Shown one piece after another: positions 43,318 to 52,845 of a stretch of DNA of 64,000 nt. The DNA is from Mesorhizobium sp. L-8-3 (GTDB lineage Bacteria > Pseudomonadota > Alphaproteobacteria > Rhizobiales > Rhizobiaceae). Numbering within the stretch: position 1 is the first letter of the stretch; each line of letters opens with the position of its first letter. The notes under the pieces are model-generated. The model had not been told where the DNA came from, did not search any database, and saw nothing but the letters and a program-made list of their open reading frames with translations. The stretch lies in NCBI RefSeq assembly GCF_016756615.1, contig NZ_AP023262.1, positions 4,093,501 to 4,157,500 of the forward strand. The letters run 5' to 3'. Both the position numbers and the translations under genes were made by a program.

Positions 43318-43634
43318 CCCGCATCGTCACCCGGACCGCGCAGGCGGAAGAAGACCTCATCGAGATCTGGGGCTACGTCGCACTGTATAACGAAAACGCG
43401 GCCGACCGGCTTCTCGATCGCTTCGATGCGCGATGGCGCCTGATGGCTACGCAGCCTTACTCCGGGGTCGCTCGCGATGATCTCGCCTCCGGGGTGCGTT
43501 GCCTGGTTGAGGGGGAGTATCTCACCTTCTACCGCGTTGCCGATGACGCGGTCGTCATTCTGCGAGTTATGCACGGCCGGCGCGACATTGCCGCCGAAGA
43601 CTTTGACCTGTCGGGCGAGGATGCCCTGACCTGA
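43314..43634 (+). CDS. parE: ParE/RelE-superfamily toxin
   Basis: A 106-aa type II toxin with the RelE/ParE fold: TRTAQAEEDLIEIWGYVALYN, the ARWRLMATQPYSGVARDDL loop, and YLTFYRVADDAVVILRVMHG with RRDI at the C-terminus. ParE members poison gyrase. The reading frame looks intact. It lies directly after rnpB, suggesting a late insertion at that site. Confidence 0.9.
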   Translation: MTRIVTRTAQAEEDLIEIWGYVALYNENAADRLLDRFDARWRLMATQPYSGVARDDLASGVRCLVEGEYLTFYRVADDAVVILRVMHGRRDIAAEDFDLSGEDALT

Positions 43635-43646
43635 GCCGATCGAGCC

Positions 43647-44759
43647 TCAGCCCAGCCCGTCGAGCGACGCCTCGATTGCTTTCCACAGTTCCTCGACCGG
43701 CTCGCATCCCACCGAAAGCCTGACGAATCCCGGCGCGACGGCGTCGCCCCAGCGCGCGCGGCGCTCGGCCGACGTATGCACGCCGCCGAAGGAGGTTGCC
43801 GGCTGGATCAGCGCGCAGCCATCGATGAAGGCCTCGGCCTTCGCCTCCGTTCCCAGCGTCAGGCCGATCAGGAACCCGAAGCGCTCCATCTGGGCCCGCG
43901 CCAGATTGTGCGACGGGTCCGTCTCCAGCCCGGGAAAACGCACCGACCGCACCACCTTGTGGCCGGCCAGACGGCGCGCCAAAATCTCGGCCGAGCCGCA
44001 CATTCTGTCGAAACGCAGCTCCAGCGTTTCGAGGCCGCGATGGACCAGCCAGGCCTCGAACGGGCCGGGAATGCCGCCCGCCAGCTTGCGCCAGTCCGCC
44101 ACCGCCGCCACGATCTTGTCGTCGCGGCTGGCGACGTGGCCGAACAGCGCGTCGGAATGTCCATTCGGCGCCTTGGTGTCCGCCGCCACGACGATGTCGG
44201 CGCCGAGGTCGAGCGGCCGCTGGCCGTAGGGCGTCATCGTCGTGTTGTCGGCCACCACGATCGCACCTTCGGCATGGGCGGCCGCGGCGACCGCCGCCAT
44301 GTCGCAGATGTCGAGGCTCGGATTGGCCGGCGTCTCGACGAAGACCAGCCGGTAGCCGGCGAAGCTGCCCTCGAGGAAGGACGAGGTCGGCCGCGTGTCG
44401 GTGCCGATGCCGAGCGGCTTCAGGAAACGCTCGGCCAGCATGCGTGTCGTGTAATAGCCGTCGCTCGGCAGCAGGATCCTGTCGCCGCTCTTCAGAAGTG
44501 CGAAGAACACCGCCGAAGTCGCGGCCATCCCTGAGGGAAAGCCGAGCGCGGTCGCGCCTTCGAGATGGCCGAGCATCTTCTCCACCGCATCCCAGGTCGG
44601 GTTGTTGAAGCGGCCGTACTGGCTGAACCCTGCGGGGTCGCCGGGCAGATGGAACATCGAGGCCATGGTCAGCGGCAGCGCCACGGGCTCGCCCTTGGCC
44701 AGGGTCTCGCCCCTCAGATGGGCGAGGCTGGCCGCGCGGGACTGGTTGGTATCGGACAT
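43647..44759 (-). CDS. Trans-sulfuration PLP enzyme (cystathionine gamma-lyase/synthase-like)
   Basis: A 370-aa Cys/Met-metabolism PLP-dependent enzyme (fold type I). The PLP lysine is in AADTKAPNGHSD (family SxTKYxxGHSD; here Lys-Ala-Pro is unusual where Lys-Tyr is common). Other landmarks are ALGFPSGMAATSAV, VETPANPSLDI and VADNTT. Members act on cystathionine, O-acyl-homoserine or methionine; the specificity cannot be set here. No SAM riboswitch was found upstream. Confidence 0.85.
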   Translation of the reverse strand: MSDTNQSRAASLAHLRGETLAKGEPVALPLTMASMFHLPGDPAGFSQYGRFNNPTWDAVEKMLGHLEGATALGFPSGMAATSAVFFALLKSGDRILLPSDGYYTTRMLAERFLKPLGIGTDTRPTSSFLEGSFAGYRLVFVETPANPSLDICDMAAVAAAAHAEGAIVVADNTTMTPYGQRPLDLGADIVVAADTKAPNGHSDALFGHVASRDDKIVAAVADWRKLAGGIPGPFEAWLVHRGLETLELRFDRMCGSAEILARRLAGHKVVRSVRFPGLETDPSHNLARAQMERFGFLIGLTLGTEAKAEAFIDGCALIQPATSFGGVHTSAERRARWGDAVAPGFVRLSVGCEPVEELWKAIEASLDGLG

Positions 44760-44819
44760 GGGCAGGGCTTTCGATGGGCAGGGGGATGTCGGGGCCGGTC
44801 TAGCGCATCGGCCCGAAAT

Positions 44820-44835
44820 CCGAAATCGATTTCGG
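44820..44835. repeat. 16-bp perfect palindrome CCGAAATCGATTTCGG
   Basis: Lies in the divergent space between the PLP enzyme and mraZ within GCGCATCGGCCCGAAATC...GGCAAGCACG, which resembles a hairpin element often scattered in rhizobial intergenic DNA. It could instead be an operator; no repeat of it occurs elsewhere in the window. Confidence 0.45.
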
Positions 44836-44997
44836 CAAGCACGCTCCCCGCCTGATCATGGCGGAGCGCCACCCGCCAGCCGTAGCCGAAAAAAGCCCTC
44901 ATAAACCATCTGTTAGGCTTAATGGCCGATAAATGCCGATTACCCGGGAAGCGGCCCGCAATAGCTGCCTCCGGCCAGTCCGTGTAGCTTGTTCCCG

Positions 44998-45035
44998 TTG
45001 ACGCCCATATCACCCCATGATATCCCATGAACCCA
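44998..45035 (+). promoter_or_regulatory. dcw promoter overlapping MraZ-type TGGG boxes
   Basis: TTGACG (44998-45003), 17 bases, TATCCC (45021-45026) form a plausible sigma70 promoter. On the opposite strand four TGGG boxes start at 45035, 45027, 45017 and 45007, three of them 10 bases apart (TGGGATATCATGGGGTGATATGGG in total, split as 10-base units). MraZ of other bacteria represses its own operon through TGGGN repeats at 10-base spacing, so this is the likely MraZ operator. The remaining leader to 45215 shows no gene. Confidence 0.7.
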
Positions 45036-45215
45036 TTCAAGACTTCGTTTCGGTAAGGGGTGAAGCGTTCGCCAGACCGGCAGCCGCGGCGGCTGTCCGG
45101 CATATGGCTGCTTATCCCCGGCACGGAGGATTTTGCTGGCTGAAGGGACCGCGCCGGGGCGGCGCGGCCGGACATGTGACGAGGGGCGCGGCGGCGAGAG
45201 CGGCTGCATCGGGTG

Positions 45216-45686
45216 ATGGACCGATTTCTGTCCAATGCTGTGAACAGGATCGACGCCAAGGGGCGGGTCTCCGTGCCGGCGCATTTCCGTTCCGTGCTGC
45301 AGAAGCGCGGCTACCAGGAGCTCTATGCATTGCGCGCGCTGGAGGTGCCGGCGCTCGATGTCGGCGGCCTCGACCTGCTCGACCGCTACGAGGCGCGCAT
45401 CGCGCTGGAGGATCCCTTCCTGCAGACGGCCGACGACATGTCCTTCTTCTGCCATGGGGACGGGACCTTCCTGAAACTCGACCAGGACGGCCGGATCGGC
45501 GTGAGCGAATTCCTGCGCGACCACACCGGCATCACGACGGAGGTGGCCTTCGTCGGCCGCGGCCATTTCTTCCAGATCTGGGAGCCGGAGCGGCTGAGGG
45601 CGCATTCGAAGGAGGTGCGCGCCAGGCTGCTGTCGTTGCGCCAGTCGGCCGCAGCCCGGTCGCGTCAGGCGGGGGCGGCGGAATGA
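45216..45686 (+). CDS. mraZ: Transcriptional regulator MraZ
   Basis: First gene of the dcw cluster; a ring-forming AbrB/SpoVT-fold DNA-binding protein that controls the operon. The 156-aa product begins MDRFLSNAVNRIDAKGRVSV, the canonical N-terminus, with a second DxKGR-like repeat as LDQDGRIGVSEFLRDHTGI. The ATG at 45216 is preferred to the GTG one codon before. Its stop overlaps the rsmH start. Confidence 0.95.
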   Translation: MDRFLSNAVNRIDAKGRVSVPAHFRSVLQKRGYQELYALRALEVPALDVGGLDLLDRYEARIALEDPFLQTADDMSFFCHGDGTFLKLDQDGRIGVSEFLRDHTGITTEVAFVGRGHFFQIWEPERLRAHSKEVRARLLSLRQSAAARSRQAGAAE

Positions 45687-46699
45687 TGGCGGGTCACGGC
45701 TCGGATCCCGATGCCGCCGGCGGACCGGCTCGCCACATTCCGGTCCTGCTCGACGAAGTGGTCGCCGCGCTCGAACCGCTCGACGGCGCCGTCATCGTCG
45801 ACGGCACTTTCGGCGCCGGCGGCTACACCAGGGCGCTCATCGCCCGCGGCGCCGGCGTCGTCGCGATCGACCGCGACCCCGATGCCATCGATGCCGGCCG
45901 CGCTCTGGAGGCCGAGGCCGGCGGTAAGCTGCGGCTCGTCGAGGCGCCGTTCTCGGAGCTCGACCAGCACGTCGAGGCCGTCGACGGCGTCGTGCTCGAC
46001 ATCGGCGTCTCCTCCATGCAGCTCGACCAGGCCGAGCGCGGCTTTTCCTTTCGCGCCGATGGCCCGCTCGACATGCGCATGGCCCAATCGGGCCCGAGCG
46101 CTGCCGACGTGGTCAACCGCTTCAAGGCGGGAGACCTCGCCCGCATCTTCGGTTTCCTCGGCGAGGAACGGCATGCCGGGCGCATCGCCCGCATGATCGA
46201 GAAAAGGCGCGAGACGAAGCCCTTCGCCCGCACGCTGGAGCTCGCCGACGCGATCGAGACCTTCATCGGCCGCAATCCCAAGGACAAGATCCATCCCGCG
46301 ACCCGCGTCTTCCAGGCGCTGCGCATCTTCGTCAATGACGAGCTCGGCGAGCTGGCGCGGGCGCTGCTCGCGGCCGAGCGCGCGCTGAAGCCCGGCGGGC
46401 GGCTCGCCGTCGTCACCTTCCATTCGCTGGAAGACCGCATCGTCAAGCGCTTCCTCGCCGATCGTTCGAGCAGCCCCGCCGGCTCGCGTTACCTGCCGGA
46501 GACGCAAGCCGTGGTGCCGACCTTCGAGAAAGCCCGCAAGCCGGTCGTTCCCTCCGAGGCGGAAGTGGCCGCCAATCCGCGCGCCCGCTCGGCGCGGCTG
46601 CGCTCGGCCGTTCGCAGCGCCGCACCGGCCCGCGCCGCCGATCTTTCCGATTTCGGCCTGCCCAATCTGCCCGAGATCCGCATGCCAGGGGAAAGGTGA
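45683..46699 (+). CDS. rsmH: 16S rRNA m4C1402 methyltransferase RsmH (MraW)
   Basis: Methylates N4 of C1402 in 16S rRNA. The 338-aa protein begins with HIPVLLDEVVAAL, has SAM motif DGTFGAGGYTRALI, VVLDIGVSSMQLDQAERGFSF, and the late VTFHSLEDRIVKRFL. ATG 45683 overlaps mraZ; the adjacent ATG 45686 is equivalent. Second gene of the dcw cluster. Confidence 0.96.
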   Translation: MMAGHGSDPDAAGGPARHIPVLLDEVVAALEPLDGAVIVDGTFGAGGYTRALIARGAGVVAIDRDPDAIDAGRALEAEAGGKLRLVEAPFSELDQHVEAVDGVVLDIGVSSMQLDQAERGFSFRADGPLDMRMAQSGPSAADVVNRFKAGDLARIFGFLGEERHAGRIARMIEKRRETKPFARTLELADAIETFIGRNPKDKIHPATRVFQALRIFVNDELGELARALLAAERALKPGGRLAVVTFHSLEDRIVKRFLADRSSSPAGSRYLPETQAVVPTFEKARKPVVPSEAEVAANPRARSARLRSAVRSAAPARAADLSDFGLPNLPEIRMPGER

Positions 46700-46700
46700 A

Positions 46701-47075
46701 ATGTTCCGCACCAGCGACATCGTGCTCATCGCCGTCATGGTCTCGGCCGCGGCCTTCACCTACAACACCAAGCACCAGGCCGAGAGCTGGCTCTCGGAGG
46801 TGAAGCGCCTCGAGCGGCAGATCCGCTACGAGGAGGACACGATCGACCTGCTCAAGGCCGACTGGAGCCTGCTCACCCAGCCCGCTCGCCTGCAGCGGCT
46901 GTCCGAGCTCTACCAGGGCGAACTCGCCTTGCAGCCGGTCGAAGCGCATCAGATCGTCGGGCTGGAAGACCTGCCGGCCAAGCCGGTGGAGATCGAGGAC
47001 CTGTCCAGCCAGCGTCTCGGCGGCATGGCCGACAGCGGCCAGGACCGCACCGTCACCGGAGGCATCGTCCAATGA
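46701..47075 (+). CDS. ftsL: Cell-division protein FtsL
   Basis: A 124-aa bitopic membrane protein of the divisome FtsQLB complex. One transmembrane helix (IVLIAVMVSAAAFTY) near the N-terminus is followed by a periplasmic coiled coil (WLSEVKRLERQIRYEEDTIDLL, landmarks only) and the conserved DWSLLTQPARLQRLSELY. It starts one base after rsmH and overlaps ftsI by four bases. Confidence 0.93.
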   Translation: MFRTSDIVLIAVMVSAAAFTYNTKHQAESWLSEVKRLERQIRYEEDTIDLLKADWSLLTQPARLQRLSELYQGELALQPVEAHQIVGLEDLPAKPVEIEDLSSQRLGGMADSGQDRTVTGGIVQ

Positions 47076-48790
47076 AACTGATGCCGTGGAAACGGGGGTC
47101 TGCGGTTAGCGAGGACAAGTCCGCCTCGATCGTGGTCGAAGGCGCCCGCAAGGCGACCGGCGGGCGCACGCGCAACCGCGTGCTGATGACCATGGCCGTG
47201 TTCTTCTCGCTCTACGGCGCCATCGGCGGCAGGCTGGTCTATCTCGGTCTGCAGGATCCCGAGAGCGGCGGCGGCCCTGGCTCGCGCGTCACCGCCTCGC
47301 GGCCCGACATCGTCGACCGCAACGGCGAGGTGCTGGCCACCGACATCAAGACAGCCTCGCTCTTCGCCGAGCCGCGCCGCATCGTCGATGCCGACGAGGT
47401 GATCGAGAAACTGTCGACCGTGCTGCCCGACATCGAGGTCGAGCAGACCTATCACAAGCTGAAGAGCGGCACCGGCTTCGTCTGGCTGAAGCGCCAGCTC
47501 ACGCCGAAGCAGCAGAACGATATCATGCAGCTCGGCATTCCCGGCATCGGCTTCCGCACAGAGAAGCGCCGCTTCTATCCGGGCGGGGCGACCGCCTCGC
47601 ACATCCTCGGCCTCACCAATATCGACAACCAGGGCATTTCCGGGCTGGAGAAATATATCGACGACCAGGGCCTGGCCGACCTCCAGGCTTCCGGCCTCGC
47701 GGTTGCGTCGGACCTGCAGCCGGTGAAGCTGTCGGTCGACATCCGCGTGCAGCATATCGTCCATGACGAGGTCAGCCGCGCCATGGAGAAATACCATTCG
47801 ATCGCGGCCGGTGCGGTGGTCCTTAACGTCAAGACCGGTGAAGTCGTGGCCATGGCCTCGGTGCCGGACTACGACCCCAACAACCCCTACAACGCCCATG
47901 AGAAGGATCGCCTGAACCGCATGTCGGCCGGCCTCTACGAGATGGGCTCGACCATCAAGAGCTTCACCACCGCCATGGCGCTCGATTCCGGCAAGGTCAC
48001 GCTCGAAAGCCGCTTCGACGCGACGCGGCCCATCACCATCGGCCGCCAGACGATCCGCGACTTCCACGGCAAGGGCAGGGTGCTCACCGTGCCCGAGGTG
48101 TTCATCTATTCCTCCAACATCGGATCGGCGCGCGAGGCCGACGTCGTCGGCATCGAGGGGCATCGGGAATTCCTGCACCGCATGGGTTTGCTTGACCGCA
48201 TGAAGACCGAACTGCCGGAGGTTGCGAAGCCGACGGAGCCGAAGGTCTGGAAGAAGGTGCATTCGATCACGGCGGCGTTCGGACATGGTTTCTCGACCAC
48301 GCCTATGCAGACCGCCGTCGGTGCGGCCGCACTGATGAACGGCGGCTACCTGATGAATCCGACTTTCCTGCCAAGGACGGCCGAAGAGGCAATAGCCGGC
48401 GCGACCAAGGTGGTGGATGACAAGACGTCGGCGGACATGCGGTATCTCTATCTGCTGAACGCGACGGCTCCTGGTGGCTCCGGCAAGCGGGCAACCGTGC
48501 CGGGCTATCGCGTCGGGGGCAAGACGGGTACCGCGGAAAAGGTTGTCAATGGCCGCTATTCGTCGACGGTCCGCTTCAACGCCTTTGTCGCCGCGTTCCC
48601 GATGGACGATCCGCAATATATCGTGCTCAGCGTCATCGACGAACCGAAGCCGGAGAAGCCCGGAATGCCGGCCACGGCAGGCATGAATGCCGCGCCGATC
48701 GTTGCCAATATTATTCGCCGCTCTGCGCCGATGCTTGGCGTGAAGCCTGAATTTGGCCAAGAAAGTAAGCCGTTGCTCGTTTCGTACTGA
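47072..48790 (+). CDS. ftsI: Septal peptidoglycan transpeptidase FtsI (PBP3)
   Basis: Class B penicillin-binding protein that crosslinks septal peptidoglycan. The 572-aa protein has one N-terminal transmembrane helix (about residues 32-52), a PBP dimer domain, and a transpeptidase domain with Ser293 in STIK, S347-S-N349 and K484-T-G. Coupled to ftsL by an ATGA overlap. Divisome partner of FtsW, which lies downstream. Confidence 0.96.
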   Translation: MKLMPWKRGSAVSEDKSASIVVEGARKATGGRTRNRVLMTMAVFFSLYGAIGGRLVYLGLQDPESGGGPGSRVTASRPDIVDRNGEVLATDIKTASLFAEPRRIVDADEVIEKLSTVLPDIEVEQTYHKLKSGTGFVWLKRQLTPKQQNDIMQLGIPGIGFRTEKRRFYPGGATASHILGLTNIDNQGISGLEKYIDDQGLADLQASGLAVASDLQPVKLSVDIRVQHIVHDEVSRAMEKYHSIAAGAVVLNVKTGEVVAMASVPDYDPNNPYNAHEKDRLNRMSAGLYEMGSTIKSFTTAMALDSGKVTLESRFDATRPITIGRQTIRDFHGKGRVLTVPEVFIYSSNIGSAREADVVGIEGHREFLHRMGLLDRMKTELPEVAKPTEPKVWKKVHSITAAFGHGFSTTPMQTAVGAAALMNGGYLMNPTFLPRTAEEAIAGATKVVDDKTSADMRYLYLLNATAPGGSGKRATVPGYRVGGKTGTAEKVVNGRYSSTVRFNAFVAAFPMDDPQYIVLSVIDEPKPEKPGMPATAGMNAAPIVANIIRRSAPMLGVKPEFGQESKPLLVSY

Positions 48791-48845
48791 GTGATTCCCG
48801 CAAGGCGCGCGGCGGGGCTGCCCCTGGTTAGACGACTGGAACTCG

Positions 48846-50300
48846 ATGGAACTACACCAATTTGCCGGTATACTGCCTGCTGACGGAGGCGCCGCCGGCG
48901 GCATAGAGATCACTGGCGTTTCGTCGGATTCCCGCGAGGTCGGCAAGGGCACGCTGTTCGTCGCCGTTCCCGGCACCAGGGCCGACGGCGCGGCCTTCGC
49001 CGAAGATGCCGAAAGGCGCGGTGCTGCCGCGATCGTCGCGGCGAAAGGTGCGCTGGCCTATAAACCCTCCGTTCCGCTCATCGAAGTCGACGATCCGCGC
49101 CTGGCGCTGGCGCTCGCCGCGGCGCGCTTCTTCGGCCGGCAGCCCGAGACCATGGTCGCCGTCACCGGCACCAGCGGCAAGACCTCGGTCGCCTCCTTCG
49201 TCAGGCAGATCTGGGAGCAGGCGGGGCACGCCGCCGCCAGCATCGGTACGACGGGCGTGATCGCGCCCGGCCGCAACGATTACGGCGCCCTCACCACGCC
49301 CGATCCGGTCGGCCTCCACAGGCTGCTCAAGGAACTCGCCGATGCCGGCGTCACCCATGCGGCGATGGAAGCCTCCAGCCACGGCCTCGACCAGCACCGC
49401 CTCGACGGCGTCAGGCTCGCCGCAGGCGCCTTCACCAATCTCGGCCGCGACCATATGGACTATCATCCGACGGTCGAGCACTACCACAAGGCCAAGCTGC
49501 GGCTGTTCGAGGCGCTGCTGCCGAAGGGCGCGCCGGCCGTTATCTTCGCCGACGATCCCTGGTCGGCGCCGACCATCGCCTCGGCTCGCGCCGCCGGCCT
49601 CGACGTGCTCACCGTCGGCCGCCATGGCGACTTCCTGCAGCTGAAGCGGGTCGAGCATGAGCGCTTCCGCCAGCGCGCCGAGGTCGAGGCCGGCGGCGTC
49701 ATCCACGAGGTCGACCTGCCGCTCGCCGGCGATTTCCAGATCGCCAATGCGCTGGTCGCGGCCGGCCTCGCCATCGCGACCGGCACGGAGACGGGCAAGG
49801 CGCTGGCGGCATTGGAGAAGCTGAAGGGCGCCTCGGGCCGGCTGGAACTGGTCGGCACCAGTGAAGAGGGCGCCCCGGTCTATGTCGACTATGCGCACAA
49901 GCCCGACGCGCTGGAGAATGTGCTTGCCGCCGTGCGGCCCTTCACCACCGGCCGCGTCGTCGTCGTCTTCGGCTGCGGCGGCGACCGCGACCGCGGCAAG
50001 CGCCCGATCATGGGCGAGATCGCCACTCGGCTCGCCGACGTGACGATCGTCACCGACGACAATCCGCGCTCGGAGGTTCCCGCCGAGATCCGCGCCGCGA
50101 TCCTTGCCGCCGCCCCCGGCGCCGTTGAGATCGCCGACCGCCGCGAGGCGATCCGCAAGGCGGTCGTCATGCTGCATGCGGGCGACACGCTCGTCGTCGC
50201 CGGCAAGGGCCACGAGAAAGGCCAGACGATCGGCGCCGAGACCTTCCCCTTCTCCGATCATGAGGAGGTGCGGGCAGCACTTCGGGAGCGCGCATCGTGA
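48846..50300 (+). CDS. murE: UDP-MurNAc-tripeptide synthetase MurE
   Basis: Cytoplasmic Mur ligase that adds meso-diaminopimelate to UDP-MurNAc-L-Ala-D-Glu. The 484-aa protein has the P-loop VTGTSGKTSVASF, MEASSHGLDQHRLDG and the C-terminal DNPRSEVP, the motif that selects diaminopimelate in Gram-negative MurE. It follows ftsI by 55 bases and overlaps murF by four. Confidence 0.95.
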   Translation: MELHQFAGILPADGGAAGGIEITGVSSDSREVGKGTLFVAVPGTRADGAAFAEDAERRGAAAIVAAKGALAYKPSVPLIEVDDPRLALALAAARFFGRQPETMVAVTGTSGKTSVASFVRQIWEQAGHAAASIGTTGVIAPGRNDYGALTTPDPVGLHRLLKELADAGVTHAAMEASSHGLDQHRLDGVRLAAGAFTNLGRDHMDYHPTVEHYHKAKLRLFEALLPKGAPAVIFADDPWSAPTIASARAAGLDVLTVGRHGDFLQLKRVEHERFRQRAEVEAGGVIHEVDLPLAGDFQIANALVAAGLAIATGTETGKALAALEKLKGASGRLELVGTSEEGAPVYVDYAHKPDALENVLAAVRPFTTGRVVVVFGCGGDRDRGKRPIMGEIATRLADVTIVTDDNPRSEVPAEIRAAILAAAPGAVEIADRREAIRKAVVMLHAGDTLVVAGKGHEKGQTIGAETFPFSDHEEVRAALRERAS

Positions 50301-51730
50301 CCCATCTGTGGACCGGAGAAGCCTTCGTCGCCGCCACCGGCGGCCGGCCAGTCGGCCAGATGCCGGCAGGCATCGGCGGCATTTCCATCGATACGCGCAC
50401 CTTGCAGCCGGGCGACGCTTTCTTCGCCATCAAGGGCGAGGCGCTCGACGGCCACGACTACGCCACCGCCGCCGTCAAGGCGGGCGCGGGCGTGCTGGTC
50501 GTCGCCGAAGCAAAGCTGCCGGCGCTCGGCCGGCTGACCGCGCCGATGATCGTGGTGCCCGACGTTCTCACCGCGCTCGAAAAGACGGGTGCCGCAGCGC
50601 GCGAGCGCTCCCGGGCAAAGATCATCGCCGTCACCGGATCGGCCGGCAAGACCAGCACCAAGGAGGCGCTGCGCCACGCGCTTTCGGCCGTCAGCAAGGT
50701 CCATGCGTCGGACAAGTCCTTCAACAACCACTGGGGCGTCCCGCTTACGCTGGCAAGATTGCCGCAGGATTGCGATTACGCGGTCTTCGAGATCGGCATG
50801 AACCATCCCGGCGAGATCCGGCCCCTGGCGAAGCTCGTCCGGCCCGATATCGCCGTCGTCACGCTGATCGCGGCCGCCCATCTCGGCCATTTCTCCGGGC
50901 TCGACGAGATCGCCGAGGCCAAGGCCGAGATCTTCGAAGGGCTGGAACCGGGCGGCGTCGCGCTGCTCAACCGCGACGACAGCCGCTTCAAGCTGCTGGC
51001 GAAGCTCGCCCGCGCCCGGGGTGTCGAGAAGATCGTGAGCTTCGGCGAGAACGCCAGGGCCGATATCCGGCTGCTCGCCTGCAAGCTGCATACGGAGAGC
51101 TCGACCATATCAGTGCGCATCGGCGCCGAGGAACTGGCCGCAACCGTCGGCGTGCCCGGCCGCCATATGGTGCAGAATGTCCTGTCAGTTCTCGGCGCTT
51201 CGTATCTGGCAGGCGCCGACCTTGCGGCGGTCGCCGCCGCGCTCGCCGACCTGAAGGCCGAGAGCGGCCGCGGCCGGCGACATCTGCTCCACCACCCCGA
51301 GGGCGACATCGTCCTCATCGACGAGAGCTACAACGCCAATCCGGCCTCGATGCGCGCCGCGATCGCGCTGCTCGACGCCACCCCGGTGCAGGGCGAGGGC
51401 CGCCGCATCGCCGTCCTCGGCGACATGCTGGAACTCGGCGCCCATTCGGCGAAGCTGCACACCGCGCTGGCCGACGTGCTTGGCGAAACCAGCACCGACC
51501 TGGTCTTCCTCGCCGGACCCGAGATGAAGGCGCTCGCCGGAGCCCTGCCGGAGAAATACCGGGCCGAATACCGGGCAGGGGCCGAGGAATTGAAGCCGGT
51601 GCTGATCGAGGCGCTGAAGCCCGGCGACACGGTCATGGTCAAATCGTCGAAGGGCATCGGCTTCTCGAAGCTGGTCGATGCGCTCATCACCAAATTCCCG
51701 GCCGCGTCCGGGCAGTCGACGCCGGCATGA
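50297..51730 (+). CDS. murF: UDP-MurNAc-pentapeptide synthetase MurF
   Basis: Mur ligase that adds D-Ala-D-Ala to UDP-MurNAc-tripeptide. In 477 residues: P-loop VTGSAGKTSTKEAL, FEIGMNHPGEIRPLA, and DESYNANPASMRAAI, the MurF signature. ATG overlaps murE TGA. The mraY start follows 25 bases after its stop. Confidence 0.95.
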   Translation: MTHLWTGEAFVAATGGRPVGQMPAGIGGISIDTRTLQPGDAFFAIKGEALDGHDYATAAVKAGAGVLVVAEAKLPALGRLTAPMIVVPDVLTALEKTGAAARERSRAKIIAVTGSAGKTSTKEALRHALSAVSKVHASDKSFNNHWGVPLTLARLPQDCDYAVFEIGMNHPGEIRPLAKLVRPDIAVVTLIAAAHLGHFSGLDEIAEAKAEIFEGLEPGGVALLNRDDSRFKLLAKLARARGVEKIVSFGENARADIRLLACKLHTESSTISVRIGAEELAATVGVPGRHMVQNVLSVLGASYLAGADLAAVAAALADLKAESGRGRRHLLHHPEGDIVLIDESYNANPASMRAAIALLDATPVQGEGRRIAVLGDMLELGAHSAKLHTALADVLGETSTDLVFLAGPEMKALAGALPEKYRAEYRAGAEELKPVLIEALKPGDTVMVKSSKGIGFSKLVDALITKFPAASGQSTPA

Positions 51731-51755
51731 CCGCGCGCGAGGGGACAAACACCAT

Positions 51756-52838
51756 ATGCTGACGCTGCTCGTCGCCTTCGCGGACCATGTCTCCGCCTTC
51801 AACGTCTTCCGCTACATCACCTTCCGTACCGGCGGCGCGCTGATCACCTCGGCGCTCATCGTCTTCATCTTCGGCCCGGCCATCATCAATTCGCTGCGCA
51901 TCCGCCAGGGCAAGGGCCAGCCGATCCGCGCCGACGGCCCGCAGACCCATTTCAAGAAGGCCGGCACGCCCACCATGGGCGGGCTGATGATCCTGTCCGG
52001 CATTATCGGCTCCTCGCTCCTGTGGACCAATCTTTCCAGCGTCTATGTCTGGGTGGTGCTGCTGGTCACCCTCGGCTTCGGCGCGATCGGTCTCTACGAC
52101 GACTATCTCAAGGTCACCAAGCAGTCGCATCTGGGGCTATCCGGCAAGGCGCGTCTCGGCATCGAGTTCGTCATCGCCGGCATCGCCGCCTGGGCCATCA
52201 TGCAGGCTGGCCAGGAGCCCTTCTCCTCCTCGCTCACCTTTCCCTTCTTCAAGGATTTCCTGATCAATCTCGGCTGGTTCTTCGTGCCCTTCGCCGCCTT
52301 CGTGGTGGTCGGCGCCGGCAATGCGGTCAACCTCACCGACGGGCTCGACGGCCTCGCCATCGTGCCGATCATGATCGCGGCGGCCTCCTTCGGCGTCATC
52401 GCCTATCTCTCGGGCAACGCCGTCTTCGCCGAATATCTGCAGATCCACTTCGTTCCCGGCACCGGCGAGCTTGCCGTGGTGCTCGGCGCCGTCATCGGCG
52501 CCGGCCTCGGCTTCCTATGGTTCAACGCCCCGCCGGCCGCTATATTCATGGGCGACACGGGTTCGCTGGCGCTCGGCGGGTTGATCGGCACCGTCGCGGT
52601 TGCCGCCAAGCACGAGATCGTCATGGCGATCGTCGGCGGCCTGTTCGTGATGGAGGCGCTGTCGGTGATCATCCAGGTGGCCGTCTTCAAGATGACCGGC
52701 AAGCGCGTGTTCCTCATGGCGCCGATCCATCACCATTTCGAAAAACTCGGCTGGACGGAGAGCCAGGTCGTGATCCGCTTCTGGATCGTGGCCGTCATCC
52801 TCGCCCTGGTCGGGCTGTCCACGCTCAAGCTGCGCTGA
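51756..52838 (+). CDS. mraY: Phospho-MurNAc-pentapeptide translocase MraY
   Basis: Integral membrane enzyme forming lipid I from UDP-MurNAc-pentapeptide and undecaprenyl phosphate. The 360-aa protein has about ten transmembrane helices and the catalytic loops: FGAIGLYDDYLK (Asp pair), NAVNLTDGLDGLA, FMGDTGSLALGG and APIHHHFE. Start 51756 gives MLTLLVAFADH, the standard length. Confidence 0.96.
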   Translation: MLTLLVAFADHVSAFNVFRYITFRTGGALITSALIVFIFGPAIINSLRIRQGKGQPIRADGPQTHFKKAGTPTMGGLMILSGIIGSSLLWTNLSSVYVWVVLLVTLGFGAIGLYDDYLKVTKQSHLGLSGKARLGIEFVIAGIAAWAIMQAGQEPFSSSLTFPFFKDFLINLGWFFVPFAAFVVVGAGNAVNLTDGLDGLAIVPIMIAAASFGVIAYLSGNAVFAEYLQIHFVPGTGELAVVLGAVIGAGLGFLWFNAPPAAIFMGDTGSLALGGLIGTVAVAAKHEIVMAIVGGLFVMEALSVIIQVAVFKMTGKRVFLMAPIHHHFEKLGWTESQVVIRFWIVAVILALVGLSTLKLR

Positions 52839-52845
52839 GGGACGG

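Noticed and set aside
44760..44997. SAM-II riboswitch ahead of the trans-sulfuration enzyme
   Set aside because: No SAM-II core could be found on the minus strand; only a 16-bp palindrome is visible.
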